A DNA stretch of 64,000 nucleotides from Erythrobacter rubeus (GCF_014705715.1 NZ_JACXLC010000001.1:2479860-2543859); one strand, 5' to 3'. Positions 16,622 to 32,684 are shown, numbered from the stretch's first letter. A program made the numbers and translations. Notes: generated by a model from the letters alone, not told the origin.

Positions 16622-17593
16622 TCAGGGTTTCTGCGGCCACGTCGATCCGGTGGCCGCGGCTTCCTCGCGATAGAAGCTTCGAAGCGCATCGCTGATGATG
16701 CGCGGCGCGACCGTGTAATGGTCCTCGCCATCGTAGAACCGGCTCGTGACCGATAGCCCTTCATAGCCGCGCAGATTGAGCGTTTCGATAAAACGCGCCG
16801 TGCCTGTCAGAATGCCGCCTGCGTTCAGGAACCATTCGTTCCCTTCCTCGCCGCCCGCGCCAACAAAAATCTCGACCGGCAGCGCGTCATTCTCCTGCGA
16901 AAAAACCTCTTCAAGCTTGAACACGGCATCGCCCACATTCGCCATTGCGGGCGATCCAATGATCATGCGATCGAACAGATCTGGCCGGGTGAAGAGCGCG
17001 TAGCCCGCGAACAGTCCGCCGAGCGAATGGCCGTGCAGGATATGGTCATCGGCAAAGCGGAATTCCGCCGCAAGCTCCGGGCGCAGTTCGTCGGCAAGGA
17101 AAGCGAGGAAATCCTCGGCGCGATGAGGATAGGGCGGGAAAGGCGCGACCGAACGCACCGCTTCGCGGTTGAGACCGGGTGCCGCGAAACCTTCACCGGG
17201 CGGCGAGAATTCGATGACCCTGCGGCCTACACCGGCAAGGCCATCCTCGCTCGGGCTGCCGACGCCGATCACGATCACCTCGGGCATCATGTTGCCCGCC
17301 ACCAGTAGGTCGACCGCAGCGATGGCGCTGCGCGTCATCAGTGGATCGTCGAGCACCCACAGGACAGGATACCGGGCATCGGGCTTCACCGCGTAAGTCG
17401 CCGGCAGCGCGATGGTGACGGCATGCTCGTATTCGAAGCGGTCGGACTGGACCCGGCGCGTCTCCAGCACCTCCATATTGGCGCGGGCACCGGGCGTATA
17501 AGCCAGCTGCGGGTTGGCGGAGGCTGTCTGCGGCGCGAGCATTCCGGTGACAGCGGCGAGCGCGGCGACGGGCGCCAGAAACGTGCGAATCAT
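16622..17593 (-). CDS. Exported alpha/beta-hydrolase esterase (Fes/IroE-like)
   Basis: A 324-residue hydrolase. The start at 17593 follows AGGGGA and opens a clear signal peptide (MIRTFLAPVAALAAVTGM... to AQTASA near residue 28). The nucleophile elbow is GHSLGGLFA in the middle of the chain, preceded by the VLWVLDDPL strand pattern of the putative esterase family that includes siderophore esterases. The likely catalytic His is in DGEDHYTVAP near the C-terminus. The product is probably periplasmic. The substrate is unknown, and no siderophore genes are nearby. Confidence 0.82.
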   Translation of the reverse strand: MIRTFLAPVAALAAVTGMLAPQTASANPQLAYTPGARANMEVLETRRVQSDRFEYEHAVTIALPATYAVKPDARYPVLWVLDDPLMTRSAIAAVDLLVAGNMMPEVIVIGVGSPSEDGLAGVGRRVIEFSPPGEGFAAPGLNREAVRSVAPFPPYPHRAEDFLAFLADELRPELAAEFRFADDHILHGHSLGGLFAGYALFTRPDLFDRMIIGSPAMANVGDAVFKLEEVFSQENDALPVEIFVGAGGEEGNEWFLNAGGILTGTARFIETLNLRGYEGLSVTSRFYDGEDHYTVAPRIISDALRSFYREEAAATGSTWPQKP

Positions 17594-17764
17594 TGATTCC
17601 CCTAAAGAAAAGACCCTGCCGATTGTAGTCGGCCAGCTTTTTAGGTGTGCCTGTTCGTCGAACGAAGCGGTCGTTGGTCGAGCGCTTCGCTCGAAAACAG
17701 CACCGTTCCTATTTCGTGGGGATCGCACACTTGGATTGAGCCCCTGTTACCCAGATGTACCGCG

Positions 17765-18825
17765 TTATTTCGACCGAGCTTGCGACGGCAATGGGGCTAC
17801 TTCGCCGGAAATCGCTTCGTATATGAGCATTCTTGCCAGGTGGATTGCCAGTGAATTGTTGCTGCGATCATCCGTGCATACCATCACGCCTACCCGCTCA
17901 TCGGGAGCATAGCGAATGTTCGCGCGCGCTCCCCCGCCGCTATGGCCGACTGTCAAGATGTCGTTCTCGGTCTCGATGACGCTTCCGAGGCTATAATGGT
18001 CCACGCGATAACGCTCGTCGGTCAACATCGATTGCCAGACGGTGGGATCGATGACGGCGTGCTTGTTGAGCGCCACGAACAGCTTACCCATATCGTCGGC
18101 GGTGGTTTGATAACCGCCAGCGCTAAGGAGAAACGCAGCTTGGTCTGCATTGCGCGCGCCCGGATGTGCCGTCTCGGTCAGCCCGGCGGGCCCAGCCACG
18201 TAATCGCCGACCATATCCGAAAATCCTGCCCGAAGCGATCGAGAAGAATCATTTCGGCAATGGCGTAGCCCGATTGGCGATAACGCGAGAATTCGCCGGG
18301 CTCATAGTCGAGCGGCTCATCGCGAACTTTTCGGTAGATGTCACGATTGGTGGAAGAGGAATCGGCTGCAAAAGTCCCAAAATCCTCTCTGTTGACGACC
18401 ATCGGTATACCTGAGGTGTGGTTAAGCAGCCGGAAAAAAGGAATGTTCTCCCAAGCAGAGGGCGCATCTTCGATATACGCGCCGAGGGGCGCATTCAGAT
18501 CGAGTTGGCCTTCATGATGCAGCTTCGAATAAGTTAGAGAGGCTAAGACCTTGGTCGCGGAGAACAATCCGCATGAGGTCGATGACGTGAACGCCTCACC
18601 GCCTTCGGTTTCGCCATAGCCATTTGCGATCAAGATCCGGTCGTCTTGAACCACGGTCAGAGCAAGACCGGAAACTTCGAATGTTTCCATCAGTTCTGGA
18701 ATTCGCTCGAGCGTCGGCAGCGCGTCGGCGCTCGGCTGAGACGGCGGCGCATCGCTCTGCGCGTGCACCGCGGGACAACTTCCGAGCAGCGCAACCGCCG
18801 CTGCGTACAAAATCCTCAAACTCAC
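17765..18825 (-). pseudogene. Serine hydrolase (beta-lactamase class C/DD-peptidase-like), frameshifted
   Basis: Two ORFs in different frames form one protein of about 353 residues. The first (18825-18178) has a signal peptide, the SxxK nucleophile motif SATK, and RYRQSGYAIAEM at the usual Tyr-motif position. It runs into a stop after GQDFRIW. The second (to 17765) resumes with SDMVGDYVAGPAGL and contains the third motif GHSGGGARAN. The break falls at TTTT (plus-strand AAAA 18220-18223): one extra T restores GQDFSDMVGDY. So it is a one-base deletion, a sequencing error or slippage. The start is GTG 18825, or TTG 18819, which is better spaced from AGGAG. Confidence 0.8.
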
Positions 18826-19049
18826 TCTCCTGCGATTACACTTGTAGTCAATGGCTAGTGTTGCTGAGGTTCTATGTCAAATCAGCCCCTTGCGAAGTAT
18901 GGCCGACGCAGGATTGTTTCGGCGGCGCCAATTGTGTGGACGATGGCTGAGTTCGCGCCGCGACGCTTGCCTCTCTCCAAGCCTGGTCACCAAAGCGCCC
19001 GATAGTCAGGCCGCGGGGAGAGCCCGCAAGTATCGAGCCGTCATGATTC

Positions 19050-20000
19050 TTATCGGCGCCCGGCGACATCATAGGGTTCGCCGAAGTCCCCGATCGGGAT
19101 CTCCAGCTTTGCCCTGTCCCATCCAGCCGCCGTAGCGATCGCTGAATATGTCTCCTTGAGGAAGCCGAGCAGCATCGCATCCGGATCGTCGGTTTCCAGC
19201 AGGCTCGCATAGGGGAGGATGAATTCGCCCAGGTCGCCGTGCCAATAGGCATGCAGCGTCGTCAGCTCGGCATCGGCGAGCCCATCGGGCGACGGGTAGC
19301 CGTAGGCGTAGAAGGCGGCCTCTTCCACTCCTCCTCCGCCGAGCCAGAATCCTGCGCTGGCGACTTCGTGGCTGTAAGCCTCGCGAGTGACACGGTCGGG
19401 AAGGTTCGGAAACCCGCCCGGATGAAGCGGCGCCTCGCGACCCGAAAAGCGCGTCACGGCGAGATCGAAGCTGCCCCAGAACAGGTGGCTCGGGCTGGAC
19501 TTGCCTACGAACCCGCTGCGGAAATGCTCGAAGACACGGTTCGCGCTGCGGAAGGCGGCATGGATACGGCGAATTGCATTCGGATCCCAGCGCCGGACGC
19601 GCTCGTCCTTCGCAAAAGGAACAGCGGTTTCGACTTCGTTGGGAGCGCCGGAGATATCGGTCGAGATACCCCCTTGTGAAAGGAGCGCTTGCAGCTCGTC
19701 CAGGAATGCGGCGACGGTCTGGCCGGCAATGGGCATTGCCGAGCGGAATCCATCGGAGGTTTCCAGAACCACTTCGCCCGCGATGCAATCGAACAGCAAT
19801 TCCGCATCGCGCTCACCGGCGACAACGGGATATGTTCGAAAACCGCGAGGGACGACGCGCAGCGCCACGTGCCAGCCGTGATTGCACCAGACGCGGGCAC
19901 GGGTGGGCAGCTTGCCGATGACCTGCAGATAAGCGTGGCACGTCTCGATCACCGCCTTGTCGGCGGCGTAATCGAGCCGTGGCCAACGCCTGTCTGTCAT
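19050..20000 (-). CDS. DUF5996 family protein
   Basis: A 316-residue soluble protein without a signal peptide. GAGGACAG precedes the ATG at 20000. The N-terminal WPRLDYAADKAVIETCHAYLQVIGKLP and the later HLFWGSFDLAVTRFSGR and GGGVEEAAFYAYGYPSPDG segments match my memory of the uncharacterised DUF5996 family. No catalytic motif is known to me. It lies between the thiolase and serine hydrolase genes on the same strand, about 50 bases after the thiolase stop. Function unknown. Confidence 0.75.
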   Translation of the reverse strand: MTDRRWPRLDYAADKAVIETCHAYLQVIGKLPTRARVWCNHGWHVALRVVPRGFRTYPVVAGERDAELLFDCIAGEVVLETSDGFRSAMPIAGQTVAAFLDELQALLSQGGISTDISGAPNEVETAVPFAKDERVRRWDPNAIRRIHAAFRSANRVFEHFRSGFVGKSSPSHLFWGSFDLAVTRFSGREAPLHPGGFPNLPDRVTREAYSHEVASAGFWLGGGGVEEAAFYAYGYPSPDGLADAELTTLHAYWHGDLGEFILPYASLLETDDPDAMLLGFLKETYSAIATAAGWDRAKLEIPIGDFGEPYDVAGRR

Positions 20001-20047
20001 ATCTGTCCTCTTACGGATGCCGGGCCATCCGCTCCGTCATCTCACGA

Positions 20048-21229
20048 TCAAAACACCTCGAACAGGCCCGCTGCGCCCATGCCGCCGCCGACGCACATGG
20101 TGACGACGACGTACTTCGCGCCGCGGCGCTTGCCTTCGATCAGCGCGTGGCCGGTGCAGCGCGCGCCGGTCATGCCATAGGGGTGGCCGATCGAAATCGA
20201 GCCGCCATTGACGTTGAGAATGTCGTTATCGATGCCGAGCTTGTCGCGGCAGTAAAGCACCTGCACGGCGAACGCTTCGTTGAGTTCCCACAGGCCGATA
20301 TCGTCCATCTTCAGGCCGGTCTGCTTCAGCAGTTTCGGGATCGCGAAGACCGGGCCGATGCCCATTTCGTCAGGCTCGGTGCCCGCGACCGCCATGCCGA
20401 CATAGCGACCGAGCGGCTGGAGGCCTTTCTGCTCGGCGACCTTCGCTTCCATCAGGACACTCGCCGAAGAACCATCCGACAGCTGCGAGGCGTTACCGGC
20501 GGTGATGACCTTGTCCGGGCCCATCACAGGGTTGAGCGACTGCAGACCTTCGAGCGTGGTCGAAGGGCGGTTGCCCTCGTCCTTGGTGATGGTGACTTCC
20601 TGCTGGCTGACTTCGCCAGTTTCCTTGTCCTTCACCATCATCGTGGTGGTGACAGGCACGATCTCATCGTCGAACTTGCCTGCTTCCTGCCCGGCAGCCG
20701 TGCGCATCTGCGATTGCAGCGCGTATTCGTCCTGCGCTTCGCGGCTGATGTTGTAACGCGCGGCCACCGTCTCTGCGGTGCCGAGCATCGGCATGTAGAC
20801 GTCCTTGTGCATCGCAATTAGCGAGGGATCGGGCGCGACGCGCATTTCCGGCGTCTGGACCATCGAGATCGAGTCCTGACCGCCGCCGACGACGATATCC
20901 ATGTTGTCGACCACGATCTGCTTGGCAGCCGTTGCGATTGCCATCAGGCCCGACGAGCATTGGCGGTCAATCGTCTGTGCAGCGACCGTCACCGGTGCAC
21001 CGCCGCGCAGCGCGACCTGGCGGCCGATATTGCCCGCCTGCGTGCCCTGGGTCAGCACCGCGCCCCACACCACGTCGTCGATCTCTCCGGCATCGATACC
21101 GGCCCGCTCGACCGCGGGTTTGAACGAAAGCGCGCCAAGCGTCGCGCCGGGAGTGGCGTTGAAGCCGCCTTTGTAGGCTCGGCCGATAGGTGTGCGGGCG
21201 GTGGAAACGATGACTGCATCGCGTGACAT
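20048..21229 (-). CDS. Thiolase (acetyl-CoA C-acetyl/acyltransferase)
   Basis: A 393-residue thiolase with nucleophile C91 in [12 protein letters not shown], the NEAFAVQVL loop, H349 in [10 protein letters not shown] and C379 in [17 protein letters not shown] precedes the start. It is the second thiolase in the window and is more like degradative 3-oxoacyl-CoA thiolases. It could also supply acetoacetyl-CoA to the PHA reductase at 45251, but it is unlinked to it. A MaoC hydratase gene lies just upstream on the same strand, about 110 bases away, so the pair may act in one acyl-CoA pathway. Confidence 0.92.
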   Translation of the reverse strand: MSRDAVIVSTARTPIGRAYKGGFNATPGATLGALSFKPAVERAGIDAGEIDDVVWGAVLTQGTQAGNIGRQVALRGGAPVTVAAQTIDRQCSSGLMAIATAAKQIVVDNMDIVVGGGQDSISMVQTPEMRVAPDPSLIAMHKDVYMPMLGTAETVAARYNISREAQDEYALQSQMRTAAGQEAGKFDDEIVPVTTTMMVKDKETGEVSQQEVTITKDEGNRPSTTLEGLQSLNPVMGPDKVITAGNASQLSDGSSASVLMEAKVAEQKGLQPLGRYVGMAVAGTEPDEMGIGPVFAIPKLLKQTGLKMDDIGLWELNEAFAVQVLYCRDKLGIDNDILNVNGGSISIGHPYGMTGARCTGHALIEGKRRGAKYVVVTMCVGGGMGAAGLFEVF

Positions 21230-21338
21230 CAGAAATACCTTTCAATCAGTGTCGGGGGCGCCGGATTTTCGGCGACGATAAGTGTAAATTGCGGCGCTGC
21301 GAAGTCAGCCGCGCAGGATCAGACAAAAGCCGTGGCGA

Positions 21339-21788
21339 TCACACAAAATACATCGTGATCCATTCGCAGATCAGGGCAGGCTTGTCCTCGCCTTCGATCT
21401 CCATCGTGACTTCGGAGGTCTGCTGCCACTGGCCGGGGCGCTTCTCGACCATTTCGAGCAGTTTCCAGTGGCCGCGAATGCGCTTGCCCGCGCGGACCGG
21501 CGCGATGAAGCGGCATTTGTTACCGCCATAATTCACGCCCATCTTCACGCCGTCGATCTTGGGCGTGTCACTGTTCGCGCCGAGATACGGCATCATGGAC
21601 AGGGTGAGAAAGCCGTGCGCGATCGTGCCGCCGAACGGCGTCATCTTGGCGGCTTCTTCGTTGACGTGGATGAACTGGTGATCGCCCGTCGCATCGGCGA
21701 ACTGGTTGATGCGCTCCTGGCTCATTTCGACCCATTCGCTAGTGCCGATATTTTCGCCGGTCTTTTCGGCCAATTCTTGCGGGGTCAT
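21339..21788 (-). CDS. MaoC-like (R)-specific enoyl-CoA hydratase
   Basis: A 149-residue single hot-dog domain protein. The hydratase-2 motif is D36-x4-H41 in ADATGDHQFIHVN, followed by TPFGGTIAHGFLTLSMMP. The family hydrates 2-enoyl-CoA to (R)-3-hydroxyacyl-CoA, which can feed PHA synthesis (PhaJ role), or acts on other thioesters (NodN-like). GAGGAGAG precedes the ATG. It is upstream of the thiolase gene and divergent from the membrane protein gene at 22101. Confidence 0.88.
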   Translation of the reverse strand: MTPQELAEKTGENIGTSEWVEMSQERINQFADATGDHQFIHVNEEAAKMTPFGGTIAHGFLTLSMMPYLGANSDTPKIDGVKMGVNYGGNKCRFIAPVRAGKRIRGHWKLLEMVEKRPGQWQQTSEVTMEIEGEDKPALICEWITMYFV

Positions 21789-22100
21789 TGAGCTCTCCTC
21801 GTTTCTTGTGCGCCGCGCCGCATTGGGAGCGGATGGCTGTTTACGTAAGCGTTAGATGGGGCGTTACATGGCAGGCGAGACGGGTTGATGCAATGCGTCA
21901 GGTCGGGCGGAGACGCTGCCGTTACGGCATCGCTCGGTACCGAAATGGGAATCTGGCCGGCGACGCGATGAACGCGGCGTCGCGCGCCCATGACCAAGCT
22001 GACGCAGTACGATGCGAATCGCGCTTCGCAGCACCGATTCATCGTTATCCAAGCCTTTACCAAGCTGCGTTAGAGCAGGCGTGGACGCAGCAGGGGCATA
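21789..22100. other. Divergent intergenic region, no gene seen
   Basis: A 312-base gap between the MaoC hydratase (minus) and the membrane protein gene (plus). It should hold both promoters. The only symmetry I noted is TGCCGT-T-ACGGCA at 21917-21929. Short ORFs here lack ribosome sites and recognisable products. Confidence 0.5.
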
Positions 22101-23171
22101 ATGGGTATTTTCCAACGAGTATCAGCAGGCCGCGCCGGATCGGACGGTGCGTGGCAGAGGCGCGAAAAGCAAACCGTTGCTTCGCACGCAGCGTTCGTGC
22201 CGATGCTGGCGGTCTGGGGCGCTCTGGTTTCGGCGTTGAGCGTGCTTGTCGTGCCGAGCGGGCTGCTTATGCAATCTGTTGCCGATATCGGCCTCGGCGC
22301 CTTGCAAAGCCTGCCGCCCCTAGCCATCGCCGCGCTCGCAGCCTGCGTGGGAGCTATTCTCGCAGCAGGGTTCGCCGCCGCGGTGAAGCGCCAGATTGCG
22401 CAACAGCCGAATCCCGCCAGCGTTCAGCCATTCAACGCTCAAGTCGAGCCCATCGACCCGATGTCCGAACTGGGCAGCGCGGCGCTGGACGAGCCACTCG
22501 CTCTCGAAGACCACATGGCGATCGAGCCGGAAGGCAGCGGATTTGAACTCGATGAACCGGCAGTGTTGGAACCAGCGGAGCTGCTCGCCAATGCCCCGGA
22601 GCCTGCGGGCGAACACTTCGAGGATACCGAGAACACGGTCGACCATCTTGAAGCCCGTGAAGCGCCCCGAGAGATGAGCCTCGCTGAATTTGCCGAACTG
22701 CCGGGCCGCAATGCCGTTTGGGTGCAGGAGGAGGCGGAGGAAGAACCCTCGGTCGCCGAACCTCCTCCAGCGGTCGTCGAAGAAGCGGCAGAGGAAGAAT
22801 CCTCACTGGCCGAACCTGATCCTGTGGCGGTGAACGAAAGCGCCGAAGCAGAGCGGGTCGCTGTCAAAGAACCTGCCCGTGTCGGCCCTCAAGCCGCAAT
22901 CTCGAAGTTGCGCGGTATAGCAACCGATGACCTCAGCCTGATCCAGATGGTGGAACGTGTCGCCGCCGCGCTTCATGAGCGTCAGCAAACGGGCGCTCGC
23001 ACTGCACCGAATCGCCGCGAGGAAGCGCTAGCCGAGGCCCTGAAAGCGCTCACGGTGCTTTCCGGGGGCCGGACCGCCATGGTCTCGGCAGAAACGGGAG
23101 GCTTGCAGGACAGCGCACTTGAATTGCGCACCGCGCTCGCCAAGCTGCAGGAACTGCGCGGAGCGGCCTGA
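22101..23171 (+). CDS. Two-helix membrane protein with long acidic linker, function unknown
   Basis: A 356-residue protein; AGGGG precedes the ATG. Two hydrophobic helices (about 32-52 and 72-94) anchor it. Residues about 105-260 are rich in Glu, Pro and Ala, low in complexity and probably disordered (for example EEAEEEPSVAEPPPAVVEEA). The last 95 residues are helical and more ordered (DDLSLIQMVERVAAALHERQ and ALELRTALAKLQELRG). This anchor-linker-binding-module layout resembles membrane-tethered scaffold proteins. I do not recognise the family. It lies upstream of gltB on the same strand, with about 225 bases between. Confidence 0.75.
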   Translation: MGIFQRVSAGRAGSDGAWQRREKQTVASHAAFVPMLAVWGALVSALSVLVVPSGLLMQSVADIGLGALQSLPPLAIAALAACVGAILAAGFAAAVKRQIAQQPNPASVQPFNAQVEPIDPMSELGSAALDEPLALEDHMAIEPEGSGFELDEPAVLEPAELLANAPEPAGEHFEDTENTVDHLEAREAPREMSLAEFAELPGRNAVWVQEEAEEEPSVAEPPPAVVEEAAEEESSLAEPDPVAVNESAEAERVAVKEPARVGPQAAISKLRGIATDDLSLIQMVERVAAALHERQQTGARTAPNRREEALAEALKALTVLSGGRTAMVSAETGGLQDSALELRTALAKLQELRGAA

Positions 23172-23396
23172 TCGGCGACTGGCCCGCTCGATCTGCGTAT
23201 TAAACGCATAGACTTAGCTTGGCACTGCGAAATAAAACTTCACTTTTCGCGGTTGCAAAAGAGCAAATCCATCGGCAATAGAAGGGCGAACGAAGCGCGG
23301 TCCGGGCTCGCTGCCCGGTGCGCTCGACATTCTGCCTGCGCGATGGACCCCCTCGGCGGACCCGGGCTAAGGCATCAGACAGAACGGAACCTCGCC

Positions 23397-29488
<6,092 letters not shown>

Positions 29489-29714
29489 TCCGCTCACTCA
29501 AGCCGACAGGGTTAGTGCCGGGTTACCGGAATCGCACTATTCCGCATCAAATGTCGCGTGAATACAATCCTGCCGGGCGTGGATGCCCGAATATACCTCG
29601 CGCATCTTGAAAGCGCCGACGTCCCGCCTCCTGGCGCGGAATGGGCGAGAACAACGACAGGATGTTGTAGTAAGTGGCGGGGGCTGGATCGCAACCGCTT
29701 GTCAGGGCGGGGAC

Positions 29715-31040
29715 ATGACGGTCGCACATTCACCAACATTTCGCAGATCGTTTCTGCGCGCGGCGCGTCTTGCTGGAGCGGGCTCGCTGGCGCTTGCCTG
29801 CACGGCGCCCGCTTATGCCAGCGCCGAAGATGGCGAAATCCACATTGCCGATGCTTTCGACGAGGTCTTTGCTCATCAGGAGCCTGTGCAGGGCGACACA
29901 CCCGCCCCGATTGTGACGGAGGCTCCGGCGAAACTGCCCGAGACGCCAAAGCTGATCGACGCGCGCTTCGTCGCGTCGCAATTCGTGGACATTCCTGTCG
30001 CGGGCGATGCCGAAGACACGCTGCGATATGCGGGCCGGGCCGATGCCTATATCGATGTGAAGGGGCGGGCCTTCGGACTGGACGACAGCTTCACGCTGAC
30101 CATCCGACCGGAATTTACCTGGGGTGAAGATTCGAACGGAGTGATCGGCCTGATCCCGAGCAACACCGCGCTGTTCCGCGGTGAGGGTGCAGGCGATTTC
30201 GATGTCTCGGTCAGCCTCTCCAAACAATGGAGCTCCGGCACGAACCTGACCGTGGGCAAGGTCAACGTGCTCGATCTGGGCGGACAGCTTCCGGTGGTCG
30301 GCAGCGACGGACATTACGGTTTCCAGAACCTCAGCTTTGCCCTGCCGCCATCGGCCATCATTCCGAACACCATCACCGGCGCGCTGCTGACCGTGCCGAC
30401 CGACGATGCGCTGTTCCGGCTGTGGGTGTTCGATCCGGATTCGCAATTCGAGCGCACCGGTTTCGAGACCGCGTTCGAGAGCGGGGTCGGCTTCCTCGGT
30501 TCGATCACCGTCCCGGTGAAGATCGGCGGCGCGCCCGGGTTCTATGCGCTGAAACTCAGCGGATCGACGCGCGACGATATTTCCGCCGACAATCTGCCTT
30601 CCGTCCTGATCCCGCCGCCCGGCACGACTTTCGGCGACACCCGCGGAGAATTTGCAGCCATCCTAGCCGCGTACCAGTTCCTGCAAGTCTATCCCGAAGC
30701 GCCGGGCAAGGGCTGGGGCTTTTTCGGCCAAGTCTACACCTCGCTCGGCGATCCGACTTTCCTCGATCAGAGCGGTTTCTTCGGCATATCCGGCAATCCG
30801 CGCGGCCGCCCGCAGGACCGCTTCGGCGCCGGCTATTTCCGCTATTCGCTCACCGATGAGCTGGTCGATGTCCTCGCCCCGCGCATCGGGCTGGAGGACG
30901 AAGAGGGCGTCGAGTTGTTCTACACACTCGGCGTTGCGGACACATTCGAGCTGACCGCAAACGCTCAGATCATCGACAGCGCCATCGCCGCGCGCGATAC
31001 CGGGGTGCTGGTCGGCATGCGTCTGACGACGGGATTCTGA
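29715..31040 (+). CDS. OprB-type carbohydrate porin (copy 1)
   Basis: A 441-residue outer-membrane porin. A long signal peptide (MTVAHSPTFRRSFLRAARLA... to PAYA near residue 35) is followed by a periplasmic segment, then the beta-barrel. Typical OprB features are GRADAYIDVKG, PRGRPQDRFGAGYFRYSL near the C-terminus, DEEGVELFYT, and a terminal Phe (MRLTTGF), the barrel-assembly signal. The start at 29715 is chosen for its signal peptide; an in-frame ATG at 29583 adds 44 unlikely residues. Copy 2 follows directly. The sugar or other solute is unknown. Confidence 0.85.
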   Translation: MTVAHSPTFRRSFLRAARLAGAGSLALACTAPAYASAEDGEIHIADAFDEVFAHQEPVQGDTPAPIVTEAPAKLPETPKLIDARFVASQFVDIPVAGDAEDTLRYAGRADAYIDVKGRAFGLDDSFTLTIRPEFTWGEDSNGVIGLIPSNTALFRGEGAGDFDVSVSLSKQWSSGTNLTVGKVNVLDLGGQLPVVGSDGHYGFQNLSFALPPSAIIPNTITGALLTVPTDDALFRLWVFDPDSQFERTGFETAFESGVGFLGSITVPVKIGGAPGFYALKLSGSTRDDISADNLPSVLIPPPGTTFGDTRGEFAAILAAYQFLQVYPEAPGKGWGFFGQVYTSLGDPTFLDQSGFFGISGNPRGRPQDRFGAGYFRYSLTDELVDVLAPRIGLEDEEGVELFYTLGVADTFELTANAQIIDSAIAARDTGVLVGMRLTTGF

Positions 31041-31115
31041 CCGCGCTTCACCCAAATCAAGCGCCAAGATTGCATCCCCACACCAATAAATTGCCGGTCA
31101 GCATCGTTTTAGAGA

Positions 31116-31131
31116 AATTCGCACGCGAATT
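31116..31131. promoter_or_regulatory. Perfect dyad upstream of porin copy 2
   Basis: AATTCG-CACG-CGAATT is a perfect 6-4-6 inverted repeat, 129 bases before the second porin start and 76 bases after the first porin stop. No T-run follows, so it looks like an operator and not a terminator. No such dyad was seen before the first porin. The regulator is unknown. Confidence 0.4.
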
Positions 31132-31259
31132 CGAAAAATCTCCCTCCCGCAATCTGTTAGCCTTATCGGCGCAGTCCGCAGCCAATGACTGCAAATAACT
31201 GAAAATCATACAGAAGGTGATGGAATCGCGTTCCGTCGCCGACAGGACGGGACAGGATA

Positions 31260-32684
31260 ATGGCAGCCATTGCTTCACCTCATTGCGGGGCTGATCGCCC
31301 GTGCGCATCTCGCAATTTCGCTCGCTGGTCGCTGCTCGCAGCCGCTTCGCTGGTATACGCGGCCCCTGCGCTCGCCGGCGAAGACACAAATGAGGCGAGC
31401 GTGGAGCATGGCTCGTTCGCGCTCCCGCCCGATGATCTGCTCTCCGATGCCGAATACCAGATGGGCCCGTCGCTCTCGCTCGCTTCTGCGACGACCTCTG
31501 CATCCCCCGTCTCGCAGGCAGCAAGCAGTCCATCGGCACCGATGCTCAATGTCGTCGCCATGCCCGTCGGCGGACCCATGCCCGACGCGATGACCGATTC
31601 CTTCAGAGCGAAGTTCGTGGTCTCGCAATTCGTCGATATCCCGGTGGCGGGCGATGCGCCGGATATCGTTCGCTACAGCGGGCGGGCCGACGCCTATGTC
31701 GATATCGGGGGCAGCCTATTCGGGCTCGACGACAGTTTCACGCTCAACATCCAGCCGGAATTCACCTGGGGCGAGGACTCGAACGGCGAGATCGGCGTCA
31801 TCCCCACCAACACCGCCCTGTTCCGCCCCGCTGGAAAGGGCGATTTCGACGTCTCGATCCATCTCAGGAAACAGTGGAGCTCCGGCGTCAGTCTACAAAT
31901 CGGGAAGATCAACACATTGCCGATTGCCGGGGCCTTGCCCATCGTGGGAAGCGACGGGCATTCGGGTTTCCAGAACCTCGGCGTTGCGCTTCCGCCGACC
32001 GCGATCATTCCGAACACCATGATCGGGGCTCACCTGACCGTTCCGACCAAGAATGGCTGGGTTTTCAGGGCCTGGGTGTTCGACCCGGATTCGCAGTTCG
32101 AGCGGACCGGTTTCGAAACCGCGTTCGAAGACGGTGTCGCCTTCCTTGCCGCCGCGACCAAGATCACCCGGATCGGTAACAAGCCCGGCTTCTATTCGAT
32201 CGGTCTTGCAGGATCGACCCGCTCGGCCCCGAACGAGGAGTTGCTGCCCCTCCCCTTGCTCCCGAACGGCCAGTTCGGCGATGCGGAAGACGAGCTCGCG
32301 GTTTCGCTTTCGGCCTATCAATTCCTCTCGGTCTATCCCGAGGCGCCGGGCAAGGGGTGGGGTCTGCTGGCGCGGTTCCAGCTGTCCGATGGCGATCCGA
32401 CTTTCCTCGACTGGAGCGGATATTTCGGGATTGCGGGCAACCCCCGCTTCCGCCCGCAGGACCGTTTCGGGGTGGCCTATTTCCGCTATTCACTGACGGA
32501 CGAGCTGGTCGATGACGTCGCGCTGTTCCTCGATCTGGAAGACGAGGAGGGCGTGGAAGTGTTCTATACGCTGGGCTTTGCAGAGCGCTTCGAATTGACC
32601 GCCAACGCGCAGGTGGTAAACGGCGCCATCGGCAGCGACGATACCGGCGTGTTGCTCGGCATGCGGCTCTCGACGAGGTTTTGA
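31260..32684 (+). CDS. OprB-type carbohydrate porin (copy 2)
   Basis: A 474-residue paralogue of the preceding porin. Conserved blocks between the two include GLDDSFTL, PEFTWGEDSNG, FDPDSQFERTGFETAFE, YPEAPGKGWG and YFRYSLTDELVD. It has its own signal peptide (ending APALAG near residue 40) and a longer Ser/Pro/Met-rich N-terminal spacer before the barrel. It ends in Phe (MRLSTRF). Expression has its own leader of about 219 bases. The divergence in the linker and in loop lengths suggests different solutes or conditions. Confidence 0.85.
   Translation: MAAIASPHCGADRPCASRNFARWSLLAAASLVYAAPALAGEDTNEASVEHGSFALPPDDLLSDAEYQMGPSLSLASATTSASPVSQAASSPSAPMLNVVAMPVGGPMPDAMTDSFRAKFVVSQFVDIPVAGDAPDIVRYSGRADAYVDIGGSLFGLDDSFTLNIQPEFTWGEDSNGEIGVIPTNTALFRPAGKGDFDVSIHLRKQWSSGVSLQIGKINTLPIAGALPIVGSDGHSGFQNLGVALPPTAIIPNTMIGAHLTVPTKNGWVFRAWVFDPDSQFERTGFETAFEDGVAFLAAATKITRIGNKPGFYSIGLAGSTRSAPNEELLPLPLLPNGQFGDAEDELAVSLSAYQFLSVYPEAPGKGWGLLARFQLSDGDPTFLDWSGYFGIAGNPRFRPQDRFGVAYFRYSLTDELVDDVALFLDLEDEEGVEVFYTLGFAERFELTANAQVVNGAIGSDDTGVLLGMRLSTRF

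Noticed and set aside
17679..17693. CGAGCG-CTT-CGCTCG hairpin after the serine hydrolase gene
   Set aside because: No T-run follows on the minus strand, so it is not supported as a terminator; too short to call anything else.
23219..23240. Possible sigma-54 (-24/-12) promoter before gltB, from TTGGCAC
   Set aside because: The -24 half looks right, but no TTGC is present at the required spacing.
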